A stretch of 64,000 bases of DNA from Edaphochlamys debaryana. Taxonomy: Eukaryota > Chlorophyta > Chlorophyceae > Chlamydomonadales. This document shows positions 24,303 through 35,290 of this stretch, piece by piece. The position numbers and the translations under genes were made by a program. Where the stretch lies: assembly GCA_016858145.1 (NCBI GenBank), contig JAEHOE010000067.1, forward strand, positions 434,001 through 498,000, given 5' to 3'. Within the stretch, counting starts at the first letter, position 1. Each line of letters begins with the position of its first letter. The notes beneath the pieces are model-generated. The model searched no databases. It saw only the letters and a list, made by a program, of their open reading frames with translations, and was not told the DNA's origin.

Positions 24303-27300
24303 ATGGCTAACGGGCAGCCACGCCTCATTGCCCCTCCTATCAAGGTCCTAAGAGTGCTTGGGCGCGGTGGATTTGCCACCGGTACGCGAGGGTGGGGAAA
24401 GGACGCCCGCATGCATGTCATCGAGCAACTCGCGCTGCACTGCAAACCCATCCCCTAATCACATCTTGCAGTCTACGAGATTGACATACCTGGTGAGGGC
24501 CAGCGCGCGCTCAAGGTGTTGTCCCTTCCCGAAACTCTACCGCCCGACCGTGAGGAGCTGTTCGCAAAATTCTTCATCGAAGAGGCTCACTTATCGGAAA
24601 GATTGGAGTTCAGGTGGTTGGGAGTCACGGCATGTCGGCACGCTCACGGGCACGGGCAGACGGAGGCTCGGGGCCCAAAACGACTCGGGTTTCTTATCCC
24701 CGATTGTGCCTGTCCACGCTGCTCGCCACCAGGTCGCTCGTGCGCTCTTATGGGCTCGTCACCGTGACGCCAAGGAGCGGCGTGCCCAACATCCATGAAG
24801 ACTGCCCAGGTGCGTGTCCCTGCGTGCCACGCAACAGTGTTCCAGGGGTGCATCTGCACGCACGCCTTCCGGAGAAGTGCCGCCGTGTGGTTCAAGCACC
24901 ATAGAACCCTGCTAGCGACTGAAGCTGGCGAGACCCACGAGTCCCTGGCCCAATTTCCACCTGCATGGCACGCAGGCATGCTTCTGGAGTTCTGCGAGGC
25001 CGGGACCCTGCGTGACGTTATCGTCAAGGGTCTCGCCACCGGCAGGCGACGCTACAACGAGGAACAGGTGAGCAGCTACGCATACTCCTACACAGGCGGG
25101 GCACGCATCAACGTTTCAGGGTCCTAAAGCGTGAGGGACGCTCAGCTTCCACACACTCCCTGTACCGATGTACGCCCCACATGGCATGCCTAACCGCCCC
25201 GCAGGCCCTGTCCTGGCTCCTCGATGTGGCTGAGGCACTGCACTTCCTGCACACCTCCCGACCCGGTGGGTCCTGACGGGGGCGTGATGGCGAGGGTTGA
25301 GGCCCCAGCACAGGGGATCTGGCTGAATGGGTAGGGAATGAAAGCTGAGGCCACAGCAAGCCAGGAGGGCTGGGCTTGAATTCCAGACGACGGGACCCGG
25401 GAAATGGTACCGACAACATTCTTCCCTTCATTCAAAGGTGGCCCAGCGGCGGGTGGCAACTTGGCATGGCGCATCTAAACTGATTGCTTTCCGCCCACCA
25501 CTCCCATGCACGCCGCAGCCTGTATCCACCGCGACGTCAAGGCCGAGAACGTGCTGCTCAAGCGCGAGGGCGGCCGCACCGTGGCCAAGCTGGGGGACCT
25601 GGGGCTGCACGTGGTGAGCGGGGAGGGGGAGGGGGCGGGGGTTGAGGGGGCGTGGGGCCCGGGGCGGGGCGGGTTTGTGCCCGGGCTATCTCAAGCCTCG
25701 CCTCGACAAACTCCCTTGTGTTAGACGGCATTCGTGGTGCCCTTTCTCCGCAGATCGTCGATGAAGACCACCCGGTGATGCTGCGCCGCCGGGGCGCCGC
25801 CAGCCTGGACGGCGGCGGCTCCAGCGCCTTCGTGGCTATAACACCCAACGCCTTGGGAGCCGGTCTCGAGCCTTGGGGGTCCTTCCAAGACCCCACAACC
25901 GATGCCGGAGGACCCTGCGTAGAGGAAGGAAGGAACGGAGAGGAGTACAGGAGCGCAGGAGCCGTCGGTCTCACAGAAGTTGTTGGGGAGCGAGAGCAGC
26001 TGGCGGAGCAGGGCTTCCTGCTGGCAACCGCCGATGACGTGGAGCCGCTCGTTGACTATGACTGCCCGCCGCCAACGGCCAACGGTACCGGTACGGCAGA
26101 GGCGGCGGCGCCGCAAGCGGCTCCTACAGGAGGCGGCGAGCCGAGGGCGCGCACGCCTTGCTTTGGGCGCCAGGCCCAGGTGTCTGAGTACACAAGCGAC
26201 GCTGAGGCCGACGGGGCGGCTGCGGACTCCAAGACCGCAAAGGAGCTCCAACCGTCGCCGCCGGGCGCATGCGGGCTGCTGGACAGCTCGGGCTCTTCCG
26301 GCAGTAGCTCCGGCGCCGGCCACACCCGTACGACACCGCACACGCTCATGGGCGCGAGCTATGTCGGCGACATCTGCCCTGGCGACCGGCCCTGCCTCCT
26401 CGACACCGAGCGCACTAGTGCCGGTAACGGTAACGGTAACGATAACGGCAACGCCCTTGCGGTGGCGGGCGATGGCGCTGGGCGCAACGGCCCTCCTGGA
26501 GACACTAGCCCCGCGCTGCGGCCGGCTGACGTGGCGGCGGCGGCATCGCACGCGCCGCACGGCAGCCCGTGGCTCGTGGGCGTTACGGCGATGCGGCCCG
26601 CGGGCAGCGCGTCCCTGGCGCCGTCGCCTCTGGGCCCGCAGCAGGCCGCCGTCCCGCCCCTCGCAAGGGTCTTCGGCGCCGTTGCGAGTGCCCGGGCTCT
26701 GCCCGCGGCGCCCGTATCCGCGGGGCAGCTGACGGGACCGGGCAGCGGCGGCGGCGCGGCGGCGGGCGTCAGGGCGCTGCAGCGAGCGGCCAGCAGTGCG
26801 GCCAGGCAGGCGAATGGACCGTCGTCGGCGCTCAGCATTCGCGTCAGTGCCAGGTCCTCGTCTCTCAGGTGAGCCTGATGCGCCTATCTGAACTCAACGC
26901 CTTGAATATCACTGTGCTTGTTCTGGCATGCCTAGAGCTACGCTGCCGTTGCCGATCCCACCGCGTGCTTCTGTACTGATCGCTGCCAGGGCTCAAGTAC
27001 CTCCTGCTGCGGAAGCGGCCGCCGCCGCCACCCGTGCCATCGGCCTTGGCCTGCACCGCAACTACCTGACGGAGGCCACCGCGACCGCCAGCGACGGCGT
27101 CGGCGGTGGAGGCCGTGACGGCGGCGGCAACTCCATGCCGCTGCGGCACCCGCCGCCGCTGAGCGCCGGCGCCGGCCCCGTCAGCGCGCCGCTGCACCGT
27201 CTGGATCCAGGATCCGTGGGGCCGCCGCCCGCGATCCAACGGCCGCCGACGGCAGCTTTCCTGCTGTCGCGCCGTACCGCACGTAGCCTCAACGCTGGCG

Positions 27301-29316
27301 GTACGGCCCTGAGCAGCGGCCGGAACTCGCTCAGCGGAAGCGGCGGGGGGAGCTCTTTAGGGGTGATGCGAGAGGCTGACGTGCTCGAGCTGTTTCAAGG
27401 CGGCGGCGGCGGCAGCAGCGCTGGCGGCGCAGCCGCCACGGCAGACACCGGCCGCGCGCCGCCAGGCCCTAGCGGGCGCGGCTACCAAAGCATGGACCTA
27501 GTCCGCAACCCGTTGAGCCCTGGTGCCAATGCAGTCCCCACAAGCCAGGACTCTCTGGGCCTCAGCACCGCCGGCAAAGAGGCCCCGCGAGCCCCGACGG
27601 CGCCCCACGGGCCGCTGACGCCAGGCTGCGGCGGCGGCAGCGGAGGCAGCAGGCCTCGGACCTCGCTGTCCAGTCGCTTGCTGCCGGCCCCGAAGCCGCC
27701 GCAGCTGGCGGCCGTCGCAGAGGCCTCCCTCCCAGGTGAGCTCTCCGTGTGCGGCCCGCTCGCTGGCCGCTGCCAGTCAGAGCAAGAGCGGCAGCAAGGA
27801 CAGCCGTCCCAATGACGCTAGCGCCGCCGCAAGCGCTGCGGCGGGCCTGCCGGCGACGGCGACGGCAGCGCCCAGGGCGGCGGCCCCGGCCGTTGCCAAG
27901 GCGTTTCCGCGCAGCCTCGCCGACGATGCTCCTCAGCAGCATTGCGCGAGCGGCGTCGGCGTCGGCGGGGACGGCGGGGCCAGGCCGAAGACCGCACCTC
28001 TGCCTAAGCTGCGCTTGGGAGGGCTGGCGGCGCCGCCATCCAGGCCGTCGCTGCAGATCGACCGCGAGGGCAGCTTCGGCGCCGCCTGGCGCCGCGTCGG
28101 CAGCATGACTAAGCTGCTTCGCCCCGCCAGCGGCGTGCTGCCCGGGCACGAGGCCTTCCAGTGGGTCTATGGACTCACGGGCCAGGCGGGCAGCTGCATG
28201 TACATGGTGAGGCGGGCGCGTGGGCGTGGGCTCGAGGTGGGGGCCCGGGAGCGAGCAGGGCACGGCACAGTACCGGCAGGGGCTCACCTCACCTCGCTCG
28301 CTCGTCTCCTGAGCTTCCGTGCTCTGCTGCTTGCAGGCCCCGGAAGTGCACCAGCGCCTCCCCTACAACGAGAAGTGCGACGTCTTCTCGTTTGGAGTGC
28401 TTCTGTACGAGCTACTTGCGGGCGAGCTGCTGCTGGTGGCCTACGGACCCAACACGGGCCGCGCGGCAAAGCTGGGCATACGCACACCGCAGGGCTACGC
28501 CCGAGTGGTGAGTAGGACGGAGTGGGTATCAACTCCACGTCAAGCACAGCGGCATAGGCCTCCCCAGCAATACCGGTGCTGCCCGCGCAGCGTGCCAGGA
28601 CGGCTGCGTCATTGCCCCTGTGCTCCCAGGTCTTGAGCGGCTAGCTGACAGTGCGGCCCCTTTGGTTGTTCCCCACGCCCAGGTGTCGGAGGGCTTCCGG
28701 CCCCCGCGGCCGACTCGCATCAGCGACGCACAGTGGTGAGGTTGGGACACACGTCCCATGCCGGTGCCTCCTTGCCCGTGAGCTGTCGTCAGAACGGTCT
28801 GGGAACAGCGGCTTGCAGAGGGGCCCATGCGGAGAAATGGGTCCCTCAATCCGCGTGGAGACCTAACCGTGATGGGAAGACACGTTGAAATCCTGCTGCC
28901 CACGCCCCACCCCCAGGTCGCTGGTGACTTCCTGCTGGCACCAGGACCCCTGCGAGCGCCCCAACATGGCCGAAGTGGTGGAGGCGCTGAGGGGCATGCT
29001 GGCGGTGAGTGCGGCGTGGTAGCGAAATCGGGGCAAGCATATGTCACTTCTTGCATGTATCTCCAATCTCGGTTACCATTAGCTTCACTCTCCCTTCGTG
29101 ACACGGCAATCTTTCTGCTCCCCACAAACGCTGCAGTCCAAAATGGGTGCAGAGGGCAGCAACTCGGGCAGGGGAGTGAGGGCGAGGGTGGGCACGCCCA
29201 GGGCCTCCACGCCCAAGGCATCCGCGTTTGCAACGGGAGCGGGAGCAGGCGACCTCAAGGATGAGACCAAGGCGGCTGCGGGCTGCGCCGGCTGCGCTGG
29301 TTGCGTCATCTGCTGA
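24303..29316 (+). CDS. Ser/Thr protein kinase with a giant activation-segment insert and C-terminal CVIC
   Basis: Exons: 24303-24381, 24472-24613, 24733-24809, 24976-25067, 25205-25265, 25519-25613, 25754-26868, 26990-about 27735, about 27780-28206, 28337-28507, 28683-28735, 28917-29004, 29137-29316. An in-frame TGA at 24252 supports the ATG. Motifs in order: glycine loop LGRGGFAT, VAIK-like ALKVL (Lys about 41), alpha-C Glu (FFIEEAHL), catalytic loop IHRDVKAEN (about 153-161), DLG in place of DFG (177-179), then about 750 Ser/Ala/Gly/Pro-rich residues, then GSCMYM-APEVHQRLPYNEKCDVFSFG and the C-lobe. HRDVK indicates Ser/Thr specificity. The tail is Lys/Thr/Ala-rich and ends GCAGCAGCVIC, a CaaX-like signal. 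The exon join near 27735-27800 was not resolved. Substrate and pathway are unknown. Confidence 0.85.
26417..26457 (+). repeat. GGTAAC microsatellite in the kinase coding sequence
   Basis: A GGTAAC/GATAAC/GGCAAC hexamer run encodes alternating Gly/Asp and Asn within the low-complexity insert. Such a run can vary in length without changing frame. Confidence 0.7.
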
Positions 29317-30933
29317 GACCCTTTGTTTGAGGGCATTGAGGCGGAGCCCAACCTTCGGGTTGATTGTAGGTTAGCAGTGTGTGCAGTACCGTACCTTTAT
29401 TGTGAGGTGGGACGTATTGTCGAAGGGTGTCGAAGGGTCAGAAGCAGCGCTGCGAGGTCAATCCGGTGTAGTGCTGTGTACACTTGGCCAAAAGAGGGCG
29501 AGGTGGGGGCGATGGCATAAGGAACCAAGTAGTGTGTGCTGACCCCTGTGACCGAGCCCTGTGACCCTGTGTCTCCATTCCGCGGTGGATGCCGGTAAAT
29601 CTAGTTGGGTGAGAGCTGGTGGTATGCGGGCAGTCAAGCAGCAGTTCTGCACGTTTCTGCGAAGTCGATGTTGCATGGAGCACGCTGCATTGCGGGCCGC
29701 CTGGCACGGTATGCGGTATCTATCTCTGGTTCTGCCCCTGTGCACCCTTAGTAGTTCGAGTGGTTCAGGGACTCTGGGGGTTGAGCGAGGGAGCTCTTCC
29801 GGTGCGTGGGCGGGCTCGTCTGGACTGCCCGTAGCTGTCATGTAGCCGGGTGTCCTGAAACCCCAAGCGGCGCCCTTCAATCCTTCTCACGCATGAGCAT
29901 GGAGGCATGGCCCTGCATTGGCCACTTGACACAATTCAATCAAATGAGCTGGAAGTTGTCTCGGCTGACCATGGTCAAGGTGGTGACCTGTGTGGGGCGT
30001 GTGGGCCGCATCGGCCGGACTTGAGCTTGGAGGAGGCAGTGATTGGTGGCCTACTGGACGCTACCGTAACACGTTGCGAGGCGGAGACTGGAGACTTTAC
30101 AGGCAAGGCTCCACAGGCCACACGGACTGCTGCGTCACCCGCGCCCTTCTGCCCCACGCGAGACGGAGCTCGTGTGCCCTCTCTGTGACCATCAACGATA
30201 AACGATATGGAGGTTCCAACCAACAACAGCAACCGATTGCCTCCTTCCTGTGTGGTTTGCTAGTATGTAGTAGAAGAAGACCCAAGACCCGCCCACAGCC
30301 CGGCCACCGCATGAAGTTGCAATCACTCCGCTCTGGACGCTCTGCCTCCCGAGGCAGCTCTTGCTCTCGCCTCCACCACGAGCCACGCACAACGCACGTC
30401 ACATCAGCACGCGCGCCGCAAGGGCAACACATGACAGCACCACAGCATGTAACCAGAAATACCCTCGCTTGCCTTTCCCTCAAAACCCTGGCCAGCCCAC
30501 AAAGCGCTGCACTGCGTACTGCGCGCACGCTTACGCTGCTCTTGTGTCTTATGAGGGCCACGAACGTCTCCCCCCAGTCCCTGCAACGCAGCAGTCCCCG
30601 CTTGCAGCATCCTCCATGCCAAGATGCCTCGTGTCTTATTGCCGGCCCGAGCACGACATGTGTGGCTACGAGACCTCCCATCCTCACTGCTGCACCCGAA
30701 CATGATTTGCTCTGCTCCTCTTATCCCCTCATGACCCCTCCCGACTCCTCATGACCCCTCTTCGACTCCGCTTGACTCCATGCCTCCCCAAGCGCTCCGC
30801 TCCGCCGCCGCGAACCGCCTCCAGCAGGTCCGCTCCGCCCCCGGCACGCCACGTCACGCCACGTCAGAAGGCTCGCTCCTCTTTGCACGCTCGCGCGCAG
30901 GCCAGCGCTTAGTATCAGCACTAGCGCCAGCGC
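29317..30933. other. Intergenic region between convergent genes
   Basis: It should contain the 3' UTRs of the kinase (plus) and the translocator (minus). No exon or repeat could be supported. The segment around 29340-30250 is visibly less GC-rich than the flanking genes. Confidence 0.5.
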
Positions 30934-33900
30934 TTACTCAGCCTTGGCCGCGCCCTTGTGCTCGGCGCGCTTCACCTGGCTGTACGCAAACACGCCCGCC
31001 AGCGCCACGGCCGTGCCTGCAGAAACCAAGCAGTGGGGGGCGGGGGTGGGCGGGGAAGTCAAGGCCAGGATGAGTAGGGGTGACCACCGTGAGGGCCCTC
31101 GAACCCTCAAGAACAGGAATGGGCGCAGGCGCACCCCCAGCAGGGGTGCTTGGGGCAAGGCGCTTTATGTGCGAATCCCACGCTCACGTGCCCCGCATGC
31201 GCACCCAAGATGGATGACCGACGACCGCGCGTCTATCGCTTCAACCAGCTCTTGACAAACTGCATGCCAACCCACCGAGCGCCCTCAGGGCCCTCAACGC
31301 TCCAGCGTGTGGGCTTCCGCACGGCATAGGTGCATGGGCGAGGCGCTCTGGTAGGGGATCCCTCGCTGACGTGCCCCGCATGCGTGCCCATGACGTCCGA
31401 CGCGCCGTCTTTATTGCGGTTACGCGCGTTCACCCCCGTCTTACCACCAGCGTCTATCGCTTCTAACCGGTAACGCTTTGTCGTACAAATCCATCCAACT
31501 CACCGAGCGCGTTCTGCATGGACACGGGGTTGCGGAAGAACAGCACCGACGTGGCGATGACCACCACGCGCTTCACGCAGTTGCCGATCGAGTGCGTCAC
31601 GGGCGACACCTTCTGCAGGATCATGTACGACACCTGTACGGCAACACGGGCCGAGAACAGCACGGGACGGCACGGGGTACGTCAGATTCTGGCCAGCCGC
31701 CCTGGCTGCACCGCACGGCACGCATGTACGACAATAGTGTACACCAGATCGTGCCGTACCTGCTGGTAGGCGTGGAAGCACAGGCCCGTCATGGTGGCCA
31801 TCATGATGACCTTGTTGGGGTTGGTGACGCCCTGTACGGCAGGACGGGCAGGCGTGGGGAGGGTCAACGAAGGGAGGCTCGGCCTTGCTCGACCATGATG
31901 CTGCCACTCGCAAGCAGGGCAGGGCAGAGCGCGCCGTGAACTCTGGGAGGCTCTCAGCAAGGCTCTCAGGCGCATATCAGAGCATCGCAGGGCAGGGGCA
32001 GGGCGCGCCTTGACTAAAGAGCACAGCACCCCACGCGCGCCACGCTCTCGCCAACCCCGCAGCCGCAACGGAGAGGCTTCGTGCCAGCACCAGCTACCCC
32101 AACCACCAACCAACTAACCCCAACCAACCAGCACGCACCGCGGCGCTCAGGGTGGCGGGCGTCAGCTTCCAGCCCTCGATCAGCAGCGAGAAGGGCAGCA
32201 GCAGCACGGCCGAGAGCAGCGTGATGACGCAGAACAGCGACATGTTGTCCAGGCCGCCCTTGTCGTTCTTCTTGAGCATCATCTTCTTGGACAGCACGTT
32301 GCGCGACTGGAAGGTAACGTTGGAGCCCATGGCAGAGGCGAAGCCGAACCAGTTGAAGGAGGCCTGTGGGGGGGAGGGGGGGGCGGGGCGAAGGGGTGTT
32401 TAGGTGGGGGGAGGTATGGTAAGGGGGGAGGAGAAGAGACGTGCGGCGCTGAAGATAGCACCTCTGGCCGTCAGACGCGACCCCTGGCGGCGGTTCGCCC
32501 CCCGAACGCCACCCTGCCACCCTGCCAAGTAAGCCCCCAACGAACCCCCAGCCCACAACTCCCACGCGCAAACCAGCCAACCACCAACGAACTCCCAACC
32601 GACCCACCTCGGTCATGGAGGCGATGGCCACGCCGCCCACGATGGGCAGCAGCGTCATGAGCACCAGCGGGGAGGGCTTGTCCCCCAGGAAGATGGTGGA
32701 GAGGATGACGGAGAAGAAGGGCTCCATGGCCTGACAGGGAGGGGGGAGGGATGGGGTGGGTGGGGCGGGTGGGGCGGCGAGCTGCTGTCCGAAGTGGATG
32801 AGACGGGTGGGGCGGTTCATCCCTTGACTCTACCTTGAAAGCCGCAGCCGGCAGCCCCCAGACTGCCACACCCTACCCCCTTTGTCCAATGCGCCATCCC
32901 GTCCCCAACTTGGACGGTGCGCTGACCCCAACATCCAGCGGGTGACCCCGACGGGGAACCCCAATGACAGGAAACCCCTCCCGGCCCCACCTTGACGGTG
33001 CGCTGACCCTAACACCACACATGAAGACAAGCCCAATGGACCTCACTCAGAGCCCCCCGCGGCCCCACCTTGATCGTGTGCGTGAAGGACACCGCCACAG
33101 CCCCCAGGGACATGTTGGTGAGCAGGTTGCCCAGCGTGTGCACCACGGCCAGGGGCAGCACGTTCTTGATCTGGGTCGGGAGGGGGGGAAACGGGGGGGT
33201 TAGAGCGCGGGTGTGTGTTTCGGCACGCGTGGCACGGGGCCCAGCGTGTGCACCACGGCCAGGGGCAGCACGTTCCTGATCTGGGTCAGGATAGGGGGAG
33301 GAGAAAGGGTTCGGGGTGGTCAGGGGTGGTCGAGATGGGAGTAACGGGGATGCCATGGCCAGGGCGGGCACTGGCGGCAGTAAGTGCAAGGTGGTGGGCT
33401 GGGAGGAGTGTGAGGTGAGGAAGGGAGCCACCCGCGGCCCATGCGTGGAACTAAAAGGGTCCACGCTGGACTCTCAAATATAGCTGTCCTCCCCTTGGCA
33501 GGCTCTGGGCACATAGACCATGGGCCACCGCATGAGCCACAAGCCGCTCCTATGGTGATGAGGGACCCAGCGACCCACCGTATCGGCCGTGATCTTAGGT
33601 GCCTTGAGCAGGCCCGTGCCCCAGGCCAGAAGCGAGACGCAAGATCCAACAAGGAACTGGATCTCGGTCAGAGTCATGGGGTAGGCAAAGACCTTGAGCA
33701 CCTGTTGGGCCGAAGGAACTTGGTGGCGTAAGAAAGCCCTCCATGCAGATACTCACGGACAGCTGAGATACTATTAGGTGACTGTCGGGGGTGGGCGGGG
33801 CTGGTGCCGCACAGTGCGGCTTCCGATGCCCGAGGGTTTGCGGCCGCCGCGTGCCGCGTGCCGTCGTTCGTGAGCCTTTGACCAAGGAAACCCGCGCCGA

Positions 33901-34461
33901 CACCGCACCTGCTTGTTGTACAGGTTGAAGGCGATGTTTGCGGCGTACCAGCCCGCAAAAAGGGTGCCGAGATAGAGGGTGGCGAGCAGCTCGCTCTTGT
34001 TGCCATCTGTGCCGGGAGTGTCGGGATTCAGGTGTTGTGGCACGGCATACCCGACGGTACATGTGGAGCGGGGTCGGCCATCACCGGCGACAGCCTTAAG
34101 AGCCGGCCCCAAGGACGCAACTAGGGCCAGCCGCGGAACCCTAGGCAGCGGTCAGCGGTCACCGATTGCACATGTCGGTTTAGGCACTCCGTCGCTGCAA
34201 GCCCTCCGACAGCGCCCGTAGCGTTGGATTACGCTCACCAGATTGAGGGACGGCCGCAGCGGCCTGGGCCACGGTCAGCTGGCGCCGCGAGCAGAGTGAT
34301 GGTGCTGGCTGACGACAGAGCGGTGAGGATGTCGGAGCGGGCACAGCTGAGGAAGGCCTCGCCACTGAAGGGCGAGCCACACACGGCGAAGGCAGGGCGC
34401 AGGCTACCGCATGGCGCTTGGCGGGCCGCACCGACTGCAGGCGACTGGCTTGGAGCTGCAT
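30934..34461 (-). CDS. PPT: Plastid phosphoenolpyruvate/phosphate translocator (drug/metabolite transporter superfamily)
   Basis: Nine exons join in phase to 392 codons: 34461-34239, 34006-33909, 33701-33579, 33170-33069, 32730-32608, 32363-32139, 31831-31760, 31633-31504, 31016-30934 (TAA). Exon 1 is a Ser/Arg/Ala-rich chloroplast transit peptide. The rest has the multiple hydrophobic helices of the family and matches plant PPT-type motifs: SFTHTIK followed by [67 protein letters not shown] and the tail [14 protein letters not shown]. These fit PPT better than triose-phosphate or glucose-6-phosphate translocators, as recalled, not aligned. The protein would exchange phosphoenolpyruvate for phosphate across the inner envelope. 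An extra partial copy of exon 4 sits in intron 3. Confidence 0.88.
33241..33290 (-). repeat. Partial duplicate of translocator exon 4 inside intron 3
   Basis: Fifty bases at 33241-33290 match 33131-33180 with two differences. On the minus strand they reproduce the acceptor and the first 14 codons of exon 4 ([14 protein letters not shown] against [14 protein letters not shown]), then diverge. The copy lacks the exon's 3' half and donor, so it should not be included in mature mRNA. Confidence 0.88.
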
Positions 34462-35290
34462 CGTGTTTCAGGTTGAGAAGTCAATGTAGGTCTATTGATT
34501 GCGCTTGGGGTTGAGCTGCGGAGGAGCTCGGTTTGAGCGCTGAAGAGCACGCAAGCCCGATCCCGACGACCTGGCGTATCGGGGCTCCGCGACGCAAGAC
34601 CTAGCCGCCAAGAAGCCCTGCGCGGCGAGTAGGCTTCAGGGTGGTGACCTGAACCTCAACGCCGCAGCTCCAGGGGCCTCCGACGCGACGGCCACCAAAG
34701 GCGTGGCAATGTCGCGTGCCCAAAACCCGAGCGCCCCTCCGCGTCCCCTTCCCACTCAACCAAGGCTCCCTGCCCGGCGTGCGTGCTTGTATCTTCAGTC
34801 TGGTTACAGCCGCATTTACACTGCAGGGTTGTCTCCAAAGCCCTTCCCCACACTCGCCACCGCCCCGTGCCTCCGCTCGCCGCTGCCAACCCCTGCTCGC
34901 CCCGGCGCCGGAGATTACCCCTGCAACCATGTGTGTCGTGTCGCCATTCCCCACAGCCTCCTTGAACACGCACAATGATGCGAGAGGGTATGGGCAAGGG
35001 CGGTTCCTCTGGGGTTATGACGTGGGGGGCCAGGCCCATGCGCTTTTAGCGGGCACTGCGGGCAAGGCCCCGAGATCGGGCAGGCTGCAGCGCCGCTTCA
35101 TAGCCCACCCTCGCGCCCCATCCCCATATACACATAAACGATACTTCTCTGCACTCGAGTCACACGAGAACAGTCTTCAAAGCTTACAGTCCAACACCAA
35201 CAAATTCGTTGCCGACAAATCGACGGCCTGCAAACCAGCATTCCAGCGCAGGGTTATACACGCTCTGTGCCTATCCCGCTGCGGGCGGCG
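34462..35290. other. Intergenic region between divergent genes
   Basis: It lies between the translocator start (minus) and the disordered-protein start (plus). A plus-strand open frame runs at 34716-35345 but has no domain or biased codon use and overlaps the next gene's start, so it is not called. Promoters of both flanking genes are expected here. Confidence 0.5.

Noticed and set aside
25266..25518. tRNA-like or extra kinase exon in the intron before HRD
   Set aside because: No cloverleaf could be formed by eye, and the flanking exons join in phase without it.
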